Origin: Roseiarcus sp963709185
GTDB lineage: Bacteria; Pseudomonadota; Alphaproteobacteria; Rhizobiales; Beijerinckiaceae
NCBI GenBank assembly: GCA_963709185.1
Contig: CAVPVQ010000008.1
Location: 173,595-237,594 of the forward strand
Reading direction: 5' to 3'
Length of the DNA: 64,000 nucleotides
Positions within the stretch are counted from its first letter, which is position 1, and each line of letters starts with the position of its first letter. Positions 1 to 10,539 of the stretch are shown here, piece after piece. The notes under the pieces were generated by a model. That model saw only the letters and a program-made list of their open reading frames with translations. It searched no databases and was not told the origin of the DNA. The position numbers and the translations under genes are program-made.

Positions 1-1
1 G

Positions 2-223
2 ACCTATGTCTGCGCAAGCGCCCAGACCGGCTCGTTCATGGTCGGCAACGAACAGCGCGCCACTTACGGCCATTCGCTGGTCGCCGATCCCTGGGGCCAT
101 GTCGTCGCCAAGGCGTCGGACGGCGTCGGCGTGGTTTCGACAAGGATCGACCCGGCAATCGTCGCCAAGGTGCGCGCGATGATCCCGGTCGCCAGCCATC
201 GGGTGGGGATCGCGCGGGGCTGA
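2..223 (+). CDS. Carbon-nitrogen hydrolase (nitrilase superfamily), C-terminal fragment
   Basis: Only the last 73 codons lie in the window; the start is upstream of base 1. The visible part contains a Cys in TYVCASAQTG, then the YGHSLVADPWG segment and a closing VVSTRIDP-type strand. This is the usual C-terminal layout of nitrilase-fold amidases close to the deaminated glutathione amidase/omega-amidase group. Family members hydrolyse amide or nitrile C-N bonds with a Glu-Lys-Cys triad, whose residues are expected mainly in the missing part. It precedes the corrinoid cluster in the same direction with a gap of about 110 bp, so co-transcription is possible but not shown. The substrate cannot be told. 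Confidence 0.8.
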   Translation, partial: TYVCASAQTGSFMVGNEQRATYGHSLVADPWGHVVAKASDGVGVVSTRIDPAIVAKVRAMIPVASHRVGIARG

Positions 224-337
224 TGCGCCGCAAAATGTGGCGGGGCTGCTCGATAATTATGCTTTGCCTGCCTGGCGCGCGCGACCGATACTGCCCCGCC
301 GCGGCGACCGCCGGTTCGGCCTCCTTGGGCGTGTGCG

Positions 338-1039
338 ATGGCCGATGACGACCTCGACCTGTCGACGCTGCCGGACGACGAACTCGTCCCGCAGATTCAC
401 GACGACCTCTACGACGGCCTGAAGGAGGAGGTCGAAGAGGGCGTGCGCATCCTGCTCGGCCGCGGCTGGGCGCCCTATGAGGTGCTGACCAAGGCGCTGG
501 TCGAGGGCATGCGGATCGTCGGCGTCGACTTTCGCGACGGCATCCTGTTCGTGCCGGAAGTGCTGATGTCGGCCAATGCGATGAAGGGCGGCATGGCGAT
601 CCTGCGCCCGCTGCTGGCCGCCACCGGCGCGCCCAAGGTCGGCCGGATGGTGATCGGCACCGTCAAGGGCGACATCCACGACATCGGCAAGAACCTCGTC
701 TGCATGATGATGGAGGGGGCCGGATTCGAGGTGTTCGACATCGGCATCAACAACGGCGTCGAGAAATATCTCGAGGCGATCGACAAGCACCAGCCGGAGA
801 TTCTCGGCATGTCGGCGCTGCTGACCACCACCATGCCCTATATGAAAGTGGTGATCGACAAACTTAAGGAAAAAGGCGTGCGCAACGATTATATCGTGCT
901 GGTCGGCGGCGCGCCGCTGAACGAATCCTTCGCCCAGGCGGTCGGCGCCGACGCCTATTGCCGCGACGCCGCCGTCGCGGTGGAGACGGCCAAGACGCTG
1001 ATGGCGCGCCGGCAGGGATCGGCGCAGGCGCAGGCGTAA
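338..1039 (+). CDS. Corrinoid (B12-binding) methyltransferase protein, MtbC/MttC type
   Basis: This 233-residue protein has the two-part architecture of methyl-carrying corrinoid proteins: a helical cap (about residues 20-95) followed by a Rossmann-like B12 domain. The cobalt-ligating motif DxHDxG is seen as D112-I-H114-D115-I-G117 in GDIHDIGKNL, and the later VGGAPLN loop matches the family. Such proteins carry a methyl group on Co(I)/Co(III) between a substrate-specific methyltransferase and tetrahydrofolate or another acceptor, in the cytoplasm. Neighbours are a DUF1638 protein, a small virulence-factor domain protein and a RamA-like reactivator, a set that recurs around B12-dependent demethylation of methylamines or betaines. 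The cognate methyltransferase is not in the window, so the methyl donor is unknown. The start is the ATG at 338. Confidence 0.9.
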   Translation: MADDDLDLSTLPDDELVPQIHDDLYDGLKEEVEEGVRILLGRGWAPYEVLTKALVEGMRIVGVDFRDGILFVPEVLMSANAMKGGMAILRPLLAATGAPKVGRMVIGTVKGDIHDIGKNLVCMMMEGAGFEVFDIGINNGVEKYLEAIDKHQPEILGMSALLTTTMPYMKVVIDKLKEKGVRNDYIVLVGGAPLNESFAQAVGADAYCRDAAVAVETAKTLMARRQGSAQAQA

Positions 1040-1153
1040 GACGGCGCCGGGAGCGCGGGCGTCCCGCCCGCTCTTGCGGACCGCGACATTGGGCTCGAGG
1101 CGGCGGCGAGAGGCGACCGGGACGGTCGCGGTCCCGGAGAGGGAGCGCAAATT

Positions 1154-1837
1154 GTGAGCGACGGCGCGGCGACCATCGAGGAGATCGACGGCGAGGCTCG
1201 CCTTCCCGGCCGCGTGGGCGCGCGGGTGCTGGTGATCGCCTGCGGCGCGCTGGCGCGCGAGATCGTCGCTCTCCAGCGCGGGCCGCTCGCCCATATCGAC
1301 GTGACCTGCCTGCCCGCCAGCCTGCACAACCGCCCCGAACGCATCGCCGACGCGGTGCGCCGCAAGATCGCCGAGAATCGCGCCGCCTACGAGGAGATCG
1401 TCTGCCTCTACGGCGATTGCGGAACCGGCGGCGCGCTCGACCGGGTGCTGCGCGAGGAGCGCGTGGCGCGGATCGAGGGCGCGCATTGCTACGAATTTTT
1501 CGCCGGCGCGACCGATTTTGCGCAGATGATGGATGAGGAGCCGGGAACGTTCTTCCTGACCGACTTCCTCGCCCGCCATTTCGATCGCCTGGTGATCGCC
1601 GGCCTCGGCCTCGACCGCTTCCCGCAATTGCGCGACGATTATTTCGGCCATTATCGCCGCCTCGTTCATCTCGCGCAGGTCGAGGACGCGGACTTGTCGG
1701 CCCGGGCCGAGGCGGCGGCCGCGCGTCTCGGTCTGGCGTTCGAGCGCCGCTTCACCGGGCTTGGCGGCGTCGAGGCGTTCCTTGCGCGCTCGAGGCACGC
1801 GACTTCGCCGCCGCCGAGCGCGCCATGGCCAGCCTGA
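1154..1837 (+). CDS. DUF1638 domain-containing protein
   Basis: 227 residues from a GTG start. The DUF1638 signature is clear: an N-terminal strand ending in ACGALAREI (residues 29-37) and the motif YGDCG at 86-90, followed by a conserved HCYEFFAG segment. The domain has no settled biochemical role. It is repeatedly found beside corrinoid proteins and ASKHA-type reactivating proteins, as here, so a role in B12-dependent methyl transfer or its regulation is inferred from context only. The conserved Cys residues (C30, C89, and one in HCYEF) could bind metal; this is a guess. Its 3' end overlaps the next gene by 13 bp, indicating translational coupling. Confidence 0.85.
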   Translation: MSDGAATIEEIDGEARLPGRVGARVLVIACGALAREIVALQRGPLAHIDVTCLPASLHNRPERIADAVRRKIAENRAAYEEIVCLYGDCGTGGALDRVLREERVARIEGAHCYEFFAGATDFAQMMDEEPGTFFLTDFLARHFDRLVIAGLGLDRFPQLRDDYFGHYRRLVHLAQVEDADLSARAEAAAARLGLAFERRFTGLGGVEAFLARSRHATSPPPSAPWPA

Positions 1838-2124
1838 TCGTGCTCTACTGGCGCGATATTCCCAGCCAGGTCATCGCCAAGCGCGATCGGGCGTCGGCCA
1901 AGCGCGTGCTGCCGCATCGCTTCACCGTGGCCATCGACGCCGCCGCGATGCACGCCGGCGCGACCTCGACCGACGCCTATCTCGAGGACTGGCGGCGCGG
2001 CGAGCCCAGCCCGTGCGGCGACGATCTCGAGGCCGAGGCGAGCGCCGCCGCGGCGCGGCTCGAGGCCGAATACGACGATCGCCGCCTGGCGCGCCTCGCC
2101 GAACAAGTCGGCCGCGAGGTCTAG
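1825..2124 (+). CDS. Small 'virulence factor' domain protein (Virulence_fact family)
   Basis: A 99-residue protein starting inside the end of the DUF1638 gene (ATG at 1825, 13 bp overlap). It begins with VLYWRDIPSQVIA and has KRVLPHRFTVAID, both typical of the short family named 'virulence factor' (PF13769-like). The name is historical: in alphaproteobacteria the gene usually sits in corrinoid methyltransferase clusters, and there is no sign of a virulence role here. The function is unknown. It is acidic towards the C terminus and has no signal peptide or membrane segment, so it should be cytoplasmic. Confidence 0.75.
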   Translation: MASLIVLYWRDIPSQVIAKRDRASAKRVLPHRFTVAIDAAAMHAGATSTDAYLEDWRRGEPSPCGDDLEAEASAAAARLEAEYDDRRLARLAEQVGREV

Positions 2125-2186
2125 CGCGTGAAGCTCGCGCGAATCCTCAGGGAGATCGAGTCGCCGGCGCGCGTGGACCCGCGACG

Positions 2187-4190
2187 TTGAGCGACCATCT
2201 CGTCGTCTTCACGCCATCGGGAAAACGCGAGCGGCTCGCCGACGGAACCAGCGTGCTGGAGGCCGCGCGCAAGCTCGGCGTCGATCTCGATTCGGTGTGC
2301 GGCGGACGCGGCATATGCGGTCGCTGCCAGATCGACGTGGCCGAAGGGCGCTTCGCCAAGCATGGCGTGACGTCGGCGGCCGGCCACGTCACGCCGTGGA
2401 GCGACGTCGAGCAGCGCTACGCGGCAATGCGCGGCCCGCTTGGCGCGGGGCGCCGGCTCGGCTGCCAGGCGCGGATATCAGGCGATCTGGTCATCGACGT
2501 GCCCGCCGAATCGCAAGTCCACCGCCAGGTCGTGCGCAAGCGCGCCGAAGCCCATCCGATCGTCGTCGATCCGGTGGTCCGCCTCTGCTACGTCGAAGTC
2601 CGCGAGCCCGACATGGGCGACCCATCGAGCGACCTGCGGCGCCTGCAAACCGCGCTCACCGAGCAATGGGGCGTCGGCGAGACGGCGGCCGATCTCGGCG
2701 TGCTGCGCGATCTGCAAAAAACGCTGCGCGCCGGCGACTGGAAGGCGACGGTGGCGCTACGCAAGGGCCGCGACATCGTCGGCGTCGCGCCGGGCTTCCG
2801 TCAGCGCGCGTTGGGCGTCGCCCTCGACATCGGCTCGACCACCATCGCCGCGCATCTTTGCGACCTCGCGAGCGGCGAAGTCGTCGCCTCGGCGGGCCGG
2901 ATGAATCCGCAGATCCGCTTCGGCGAAGACCTGATGAGTCGCGTCTCCTACGCGATGATGAACCCCGACGGCGCCGCGCAACTGACGCAAAGCGTGCGCG
3001 CCGCCGTCAACTCGCTGATCGGCGAGGTCGCCGACGAAGCGAGCGCGGCGCGCGCCGACATTCTCGAGATCACGATGGTCGGCAATCCGATCATGCACCA
3101 TCTCTTCCTCGGCCTCGATCCGAGCGAACTCGGCGGGGCGCCGTTCGCGCTCGCGCTCGATGGCGCCTTCGAGGCGCGGGCGTGCGAACTCGGCCTTGCG
3201 GCGGCGCCCGGCGCCTTCGTCTACTGCCTGCCGTGCATCGCCGGGCATGTCGGCGCCGACGCCGCCGGCGTGGTGCTCGCCGAGGGGCCGCATCTGCGCG
3301 ATGAGTTGACGCTGCTCGTCGATGTCGGAACCAACGCCGAACTGGTGTTCGGCAACCGGCGCCGCCTGCTCGCCTGCTCGTCGCCGACCGGCCCGGCCTT
3401 CGAGGGCGCGCAAATCTCCTGCGGCCAGCGCGCCGCGCCGGGGGCCGTCGAGCGCGTGCGCATCGACCGCCGGACGCTGGAGCCGCGCTTCAAGGTGATC
3501 GGCAGCGAGTTGTGGTCGGACGAGGCGGGCTTTGCCGAATCGATCGCCGGGATCGGCGTCACCGGAATCTGCGGCTCGGGCGTCATCGAGATCATCGCCG
3601 AGATGTTCCTTTGCGGCATCCTGACCGAGGACGGCGTCATCGACGGCGCGCTCGCGCAAAAAACCCCGCGCGTCGAGGCGGTCGGGCGCACCTTCGCCTA
3701 TCTGCTGCATGAAGGAGCGCCGCGCCTGCAAATCTACCAGACTGACGTGCGGGCGATTCAGCTCGCCAAGGCCGCGCTCTACGCCGGCGCGAAGCTGCTG
3801 CTGGAGCGCTACGGCGCGGCGGCGCCTGAACGGGTGACGCTGGCCGGGGCGTTCGGCAGCCATATCGATGTGACCTATGCGATGACGCTCGGCCTGATCC
3901 CCGATTGCGACCTGACCAAAGTGGCGGCGGCGGGCAATGCGGCGGGGGTCGGCGCGCGGATCGCTTTGCTCAACCTCGCCGCGCGAAGCGAAATCGAGGA
4001 AGTCGTGCGCCGCGTCGAAAAGATCGAAACCGCGATCGAGCCGCGCTTCCAGGACCATTTCGTCGCCGCGATGGCGCTGCCCAACAAGATCGACGCCTTC
4101 CCCAATCTTGCGCGGGCGATCGAACTGCCGGCGCGCGCGAGCGCGGCGGGCGAGCGAGGACGCCGACGGCGCCAGCCGGACCGGGGCTAG
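2187..4190 (+). CDS. RamA-like corrinoid reactivation protein (2Fe-2S ferredoxin + ASKHA/DUF4445)
   Basis: About 667 residues if translation starts at the TTG at 2187. The reading frame stays open far upstream, but that part is an Arg-rich shadow of the preceding genes. The N-terminal plant-type ferredoxin domain shows cluster ligands C38, C44, C47 and C93. A linker is followed by an ASKHA ATPase-like domain starting near residue 205 with ALDIGSTTIAAHL, later VDVGTNAEL and ICGSGVIEI. Proteins of this build reductively reactivate corrinoid proteins whose cobalt has oxidised to Co(II), using ATP. It is the last gene of the corrinoid cluster and fits reactivation of the product of 338-1039. The start is uncertain: the best Shine-Dalgarno-like stretch (AGGGAG, 2149-2154) lies too far upstream. 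Confidence 0.88.
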   Translation: MSDHLVVFTPSGKRERLADGTSVLEAARKLGVDLDSVCGGRGICGRCQIDVAEGRFAKHGVTSAAGHVTPWSDVEQRYAAMRGPLGAGRRLGCQARISGDLVIDVPAESQVHRQVVRKRAEAHPIVVDPVVRLCYVEVREPDMGDPSSDLRRLQTALTEQWGVGETAADLGVLRDLQKTLRAGDWKATVALRKGRDIVGVAPGFRQRALGVALDIGSTTIAAHLCDLASGEVVASAGRMNPQIRFGEDLMSRVSYAMMNPDGAAQLTQSVRAAVNSLIGEVADEASAARADILEITMVGNPIMHHLFLGLDPSELGGAPFALALDGAFEARACELGLAAAPGAFVYCLPCIAGHVGADAAGVVLAEGPHLRDELTLLVDVGTNAELVFGNRRRLLACSSPTGPAFEGAQISCGQRAAPGAVERVRIDRRTLEPRFKVIGSELWSDEAGFAESIAGIGVTGICGSGVIEIIAEMFLCGILTEDGVIDGALAQKTPRVEAVGRTFAYLLHEGAPRLQIYQTDVRAIQLAKAALYAGAKLLLERYGAAAPERVTLAGAFGSHIDVTYAMTLGLIPDCDLTKVAAAGNAAGVGARIALLNLAARSEIEEVVRRVEKIETAIEPRFQDHFVAAMALPNKIDAFPNLARAIELPARASAAGERGRRRRQPDRG

Positions 4191-4223
4191 GCGGGAAGCC
4201 TCGAGCGAACCGGGCCGATCCGG

Positions 4224-4610
4224 TTACAGGCCGCCCGATTCATGATTGATCGTCGCGGTCGCGACATCGTGCATCATCGCCAGCAATTCGCGCGGCACCG
4301 GCATCGGCGTGCACGCCTTGTCGCCGTCGATGAAGAACACCAGGCCGCCGCTGTTGCCCTCGACCTGCGCGAGCACCGCCTTGTCGCCATAGGGCAAGCC
4401 GGCGGGCGTCTCCGGGTTCATCGCGTAGATGCCGCGCAGGAACTGCCACTGCTCGGGGGTGAGTTCGATCCATTTGCCGTTATGCGCTGCGATCGCCTGC
4501 TTCGGCACCGAGACGTCGATGCATCGGCTGGTGAATTGATCGCCGGCCAGGGCGATCTGCGGCAGAACCGTCAGAGCGCCCGCAAATGCGAGACATAGCC
4601 TGTTCAACAC
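4224..4610 (-). CDS. Secreted hypothetical protein
   Basis: A 128-residue protein from a GTG at 4610, preceded at ideal spacing by AGGAGG (4616-4621), one of the clearest ribosome binding sites in the window. Residues 1-22 form a signal peptide ending in ALA. The mature part has two Cys residues (in SRCIDV and KACTPM) that could pair in the periplasm, and a segment GLPYGDKAVLAQVEG. I do not recognise a family. It is convergent with the corrinoid cluster and may be monocistronic. Confidence 0.7.
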   Translation of the reverse strand: MLNRLCLAFAGALTVLPQIALAGDQFTSRCIDVSVPKQAIAAHNGKWIELTPEQWQFLRGIYAMNPETPAGLPYGDKAVLAQVEGNSGGLVFFIDGDKACTPMPVPRELLAMMHDVATATINHESGGL

Positions 4611-4877
4611 GAGGACCTCCTATGGTTAGGCGCCCTCCACCGCTGGCTATGTTCGCCTCCCGGCCAATGACCTCAACCGATCCGCCGATCGGCGCGCCTG
4701 GCTGTCGCGGGCCCATCGCCCGCGCGATTAGCAACAAGCAACAACCGTGCCATCCTCACGCAACACCCGGTCGATTCCGCTTGAGAGTCCGACCGTAAGA
4801 GCCGACGCGACAAGCACATCCGGCGATGATCGCGCCGAGGCGTTACGGTTTGGTTAACGTCGGCGGCGCCCGCAGCC

Positions 4878-5732
4878 TCAGCCCTGCGTCAGGGCGAGCA
4901 CCGCGGCGATCGTCGCCTCCGGCGCTTCCTGCGGGATGTTGTGGCCGACGCCGGGCAGCACGCGGCGCTCGTAGCGGCCGCGGAAACAGGCAAGGTCGGG
5001 ATCGACCCCGGGCGGCGGACCGACGCCGTCGTCCGCGCCGCACAGCGAGATCGTCGGCGCGTCGATCGCCGGTCGCCCGGCGAGCCGGCGCTCGATGGCC
5101 TCCAAGGCGGGATCGCCCGGCGCATAGCCGAAGCGATGGCGATAGGAATGCACGACGACTTCGACAAAATCCGGATTGTCGAACGAGGAAGCCGTCCGCG
5201 CATAGGCGGCCTCGTCGAATGTCCACGACGGCGACCACAGCCGCCACAGCAGCCGGCCGAGAGTCTCGCGGTTGGCGGCCAGGCCGGCGCGGCCGCGCGC
5301 GGTGTGGAAATAATATTGATACCAGAGCCGATGCTCGGTTTCCGGCGGCTGCGGCGCCGCCGCTCCTGCAATGTCCTGGATCGTGTAGCCGCCGCCGAGA
5401 ACCAGGCAACGCACGCGCTCCGGCGATAACGCGGCGACGATGCAGGCGGCGCGGCCGCCCCAGTCATAGCCGACCAGCGCCGCGCGTCGGATCGCCAGCC
5501 CGTCCATGAGATCGAGCAGGTCTTGCGCGATCGCCGCCTGCTGCCCCGAGCGCAGGGTTGCGCCCGACAGGAAACGGGTCGGCCCGTAACCGCGCAGATA
5601 AGGCGTCACCACCCGGAAACCGTTGGCCGCCAGCGCCGGCGCGACCTCGTCGAAGCCGCGCGGATCGTACGGGAAGCCGTGCAGCAGCACGACCGGATCG
5701 CCATCCGCCGGCCCGCGCTCCTCATAAGCCAA
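4878..5732 (-). CDS. Alpha/beta hydrolase
   Basis: 284 residues from a TTG at 5732. Typical features are the oxyanion-loop motif LLHGFPYDPRGFDE, the nucleophile elbow GYDWGG (nucleophile Asp, as in epoxide hydrolases and haloalkane dehalogenases), an acid around CGADDGVGP and the catalytic His in GVGHNIPQEAP. The annotated start is doubtful. The same frame extends upstream only a few codons (RRVRTSVLDLAYEERG is coherent family sequence), and an ATG at 5794 in another frame encodes a plausible N terminus, MIEAIREAVF. A frameshift in 5750-5775 is therefore likely and the true protein is about 305 residues. The natural substrate is unknown. Confidence 0.82.
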   Translation of the reverse strand: MAYEERGPADGDPVVLLHGFPYDPRGFDEVAPALAANGFRVVTPYLRGYGPTRFLSGATLRSGQQAAIAQDLLDLMDGLAIRRAALVGYDWGGRAACIVAALSPERVRCLVLGGGYTIQDIAGAAAPQPPETEHRLWYQYYFHTARGRAGLAANRETLGRLLWRLWSPSWTFDEAAYARTASSFDNPDFVEVVVHSYRHRFGYAPGDPALEAIERRLAGRPAIDAPTISLCGADDGVGPPPGVDPDLACFRGRYERRVLPGVGHNIPQEAPEATIAAVLALTQG

Positions 5733-5827
5733 ATCGAGGACGGACGTGCGGACCCGCCGGATCGGAAAACCGCCTCACGGATCGCCTCGATCATCGTCCC
5801 ATCTCCAAATCTCGGCGCGCGACCGGT

Positions 5828-6775
5828 TCAGTAGAGCAACCGGCTCGTCAATCCATCGAGCGCCAGGCCGGCGAACAGGATGAGCCCGGCGTCGCGGTTG
5901 GAGCGGAACAGACGGAGCGCCGTCGCCGGCGTCGCGCCGTCGATGCGCCGCAATTGCCAGGCGAGGTGGAGGCAATAGCCGCACATTCCGAGCTGCGCGA
6001 TGATTCGCCCGCCGGCGGAGAACACCGCCAGTTCGGCGAGCAGCGCAGCGCCGAGATAGAACACCGCGACGCCGCGGCGAACCTGCGCCCCGAACAGCCG
6101 CGCGGTGGAGCGGATGCCGACGATCGCGTCGTCGCGCGCATCCTGCAGCGCATAGATCGTGTCGTAGCCGATCGTCCAGCAGAACGCCGAGGCGTAAAGG
6201 AACAAGGCCGGCGCCGCGAGCGCGCCGTAGACCGCCGCCCAGCCCATCAACGCGCCCCAGGAAAAGGCGAGGCCGAGCACCGCCTGCGGCCAGGCGGTGA
6301 TGCGCTTCATCAAGGGATAGACCGCGACGATCGCCAGCGAGCCGAGCCCGAGGACGATGGCGAACCGGTTGAAGCACAGCAGCACGGCGAGGCCGACCAG
6401 CGCCTCGCAGATGAGAAACGCCGCGGCGGCGCGCAGACTGACGCGCCCCGACGGCAACGGACGCCCCCTGGTGCGCTCGACGCCGGCGTCGAGCTTGCGG
6501 TCGAGAATGTCGTTATAGGTCGAGCCCGCGCCGCGCATCGCGATGGCGCCGATCAGGAACAGCGCGAGATCGACGGGATCGGGGCCGGCGCGATGCGCGA
6601 TGCCGGCGAGCGCCGCCGATTGCCAGCACGGCGCCAGCAGCAATTGCCAGCCGATCGGCCGGTCGAGCCGGGCGAGTTGCACAAACGGCAGCGCGGCGGG
6701 CGGGGTCAGCGCCAGGACAAGACTCGCCGGGCTGGCGTCGGGCAGGATCGGGGCGGGCCGCTCCGCCGCGTTCAA
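5828..6775 (-). CDS. ubiA: 4-hydroxybenzoate polyprenyltransferase (UbiA family)
   Basis: 315 residues from the TTG at 6775, which overlaps the stop of the upstream gene as TTGA. Integral membrane prenyltransferase that attaches the isoprenoid tail to 4-hydroxybenzoate in ubiquinone biosynthesis. The two Asp-rich Mg-pyrophosphate motifs are visible: NDILDRKLD (from N88) and DARDDAIVG further on. About eight hydrophobic segments follow the usual UbiA pattern, and the length matches the family. The frame runs upstream to 6928, but those codons are a shadow of the preceding gene. Menaquinone or heme homologues are less likely because GRPLPSGR and the LQDARDDAIVG loop match UbiA proper. Confidence 0.93.
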   Translation of the reverse strand: MNAAERPAPILPDASPASLVLALTPPAALPFVQLARLDRPIGWQLLLAPCWQSAALAGIAHRAGPDPVDLALFLIGAIAMRGAGSTYNDILDRKLDAGVERTRGRPLPSGRVSLRAAAAFLICEALVGLAVLLCFNRFAIVLGLGSLAIVAVYPLMKRITAWPQAVLGLAFSWGALMGWAAVYGALAAPALFLYASAFCWTIGYDTIYALQDARDDAIVGIRSTARLFGAQVRRGVAVFYLGAALLAELAVFSAGGRIIAQLGMCGYCLHLAWQLRRIDGATPATALRLFRSNRDAGLILFAGLALDGLTSRLLY

Positions 6776-7206
6776 AGCGGTCCGGCGGGCAAAGGCTGCG
6801 CCTGCGCGGCGCCGGCCGACTGCTCCTTCTTCATCTGGGCGGCGACTTGGCAGGCCTTCGCGGAAAAGGCCACGCTCTTGACGTGATTCGCCTTCAGCGA
6901 GGCGAGCGCCTCGTCGGGGACGCCGCACCAGTCCTTGTTCTTTTCCATATAGGCGATCAGAGCGTTCTCCGCCGAATTGAGCCCCGCCGACTGGCTGCAG
7001 AACATGGCGGGATTGATCGGCTTGCCCTTCGCGGCGCGAACCATGTTATTGACGCGGGTCAATTCGACCTCGCGCTTCTCCGACAGGCGTTTGAGATCCT
7101 CGCCGCAACTCTGCTGGGCGAAGGCGGCGCCGGTCAGCGTCGCGGTGCAGGCCGTCAGTCCGAATGCGAACAGGGCGAGCCGAATGGTTGGCGTTAGAGC
7201 CGCCAT
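6772..7206 (-). CDS. Secreted hypothetical protein with paired cysteines
   Basis: 144 residues if started at the ATG at 7206; further in-frame starts at 7221 and 7293 would only lengthen the N terminus. It has a signal peptide (positive start, hydrophobic core LALFAFGL, cleavage after AAFA) and a mature domain with four Cys (QSCGED, MFCSQS, DWCGVP, KACQVA) spaced as in small helical periplasmic proteins. The C-terminal tail is Ala/Gln/Pro-rich. It is translationally coupled to ubiA by the TTGA overlap, which need not imply a shared function. No family recognised. Confidence 0.65.
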   Translation of the reverse strand: MAALTPTIRLALFAFGLTACTATLTGAAFAQQSCGEDLKRLSEKREVELTRVNNMVRAAKGKPINPAMFCSQSAGLNSAENALIAYMEKNKDWCGVPDEALASLKANHVKSVAFSAKACQVAAQMKKEQSAGAAQAQPLPAGPL

Positions 7207-7322
7207 GTCAGTCAACTCCATCGTGAAACATTCGCGACAAATAGAACATTTCGCCCGAAGAGGAAACCGCCGCGGCGTGACCCCCGGACCCATGGCGCCG
7301 GGGCGAAGCGGCGGCGGGCGCG

Positions 7323-9486
<2,164 letters not shown>

Positions 9487-9620
9487 CGCGCTTTCGCGAA
9501 CAAGGTTGCGGCGGAGACCGCGGGCGTGAGTTTACGACGCGGCCGCAATTCCCGCCACCATGGCTTGAACGCCGCTTGCGGCATTGCCGAAACGGGGGTC
9601 GGCGGGTCAAAACAATCGTC

Positions 9621-10517
9621 ATGAGCCAGGACGATCGCACGGAACCCCCCAGCAGCGCAGCCGCCCTGTGGAGTCCGCTGGGCCGCTTCGTCGCCCGCGA
9701 GGCGAAGCTCGGCGCGTGGGCGGCAAAACGTCCGGCGACCGCGTTTGTCTACGAATTTCTGCGCTTTGGCGTCAAGGAGGCCTGGGCGTGCCTCTTTGGC
9801 GCCCTGATGCTCGCGCTGCTCGCCGGCACCTTCCTCTGGTATCCGAAAGGCGCGGCGCTGGCGCGCTACGATTTTCTCGTCATCGCCTCGGTCGCGCTGC
9901 AGATCGGCTTGATCGCGCTGCGCTTCGAGACGCTGGAGGAGGCGAAGGTCATTCTGATCTTCCACGTCGTCGGCACCGCGATGGAAGTCTACAAGACGGC
10001 GACCGGTTCGTGGATTTATCCGGAAGCAAGCGTGTTGCGCATCGCGGGCGTGCCACTGTTCACCGGGTTCATGTATGCGGCGATCGGCAGCTATATGACG
10101 CGCGCCTGGCGCCTGTTCGATTTCCGCTTCTCCCATCATCCGCCGATGTGGGCGGTGACGTGGCGCTCGCGGCGGCGATCTACGCGAATTTCTTCCTCGA
10201 TCATTTCGGGATCGACGGCCGGCTCATCCTGTTCGCCGCGTCGATCGTCGGTCTTCGGCCGCGGCTGGATCTATTTCAAGCCGTGGCGCGTCCATCGCGC
10301 GATGCCGATTCTCGTCGCCAACGGGCTTTGCGCGTTGTTCATCTGGTTCGCCGAGAATATCGGCACGTTCGTGCGCGCGTGGTCGTATCCCGCGCAGATG
10401 CACGGCTGGTCGATGGTCAGCGTCAGCAAATTCGGCTCGTGGTTTCTGCTGCTGATCATCAGTTACGCGATCGTCGCGGCGACCCTGCGGCCCCAGCCCT
10501 ATCAGGGATCGAACTGA
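9621..10517 (+). CDS. DUF817 family membrane protein, two compensating frameshifts
   Basis: Polytopic membrane protein of the DUF817 family, about 297 residues after correction, starting at ATG 9621. At least seven hydrophobic segments are visible, plus the conserved stretch FHVVGTAMEVYKTATGSW and, near the end, FIWFAENIGTFVRAWSYP. Between about 10153 and 10250 the frame slips: the alternative frame reads AAAIYANFFLDHFGIDGR, then returns with FGRGWIYFKPWRVHR. The second break is one extra G near 10250; the first is best explained by two extra bases. The function of DUF817 is unknown. It lies between the two mutase subunit genes on the opposite strand. Confidence 0.8.
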   Translation: MSQDDRTEPPSSAAALWSPLGRFVAREAKLGAWAAKRPATAFVYEFLRFGVKEAWACLFGALMLALLAGTFLWYPKGAALARYDFLVIASVALQIGLIALRFETLEEAKVILIFHVVGTAMEVYKTATGSWIYPEASVLRIAGVPLFTGFMYAAIGSYMTRAWRLFDFRFSHHPPMWAVTWRSRRRSTRISSSIISGSTAGSSCSPRRSSVFGRGWIYFKPWRVHRAMPILVANGLCALFIWFAENIGTFVRAWSYPAQMHGWSMVSVSKFGSWFLLLIISYAIVAATLRPQPYQGSN

Positions 10518-10539
10518 CTTCGGGCGCGAGGCGGTTGCG

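Noticed and set aside
257..1798. 513-codon open frame on the minus strand opposite the corrinoid and DUF1638 genes
   Set aside because: His/Asp/Arg-rich shadow of high-GC coding DNA; no domain, and the plus-strand proteins have clear families.
1761..2186. N-terminal extension of the RamA-like protein frame
   Set aside because: This part overlaps two other genes, is almost all Arg/Gly/Ala, and precedes the conserved ferredoxin domain; a start at 2187 gives the family length.
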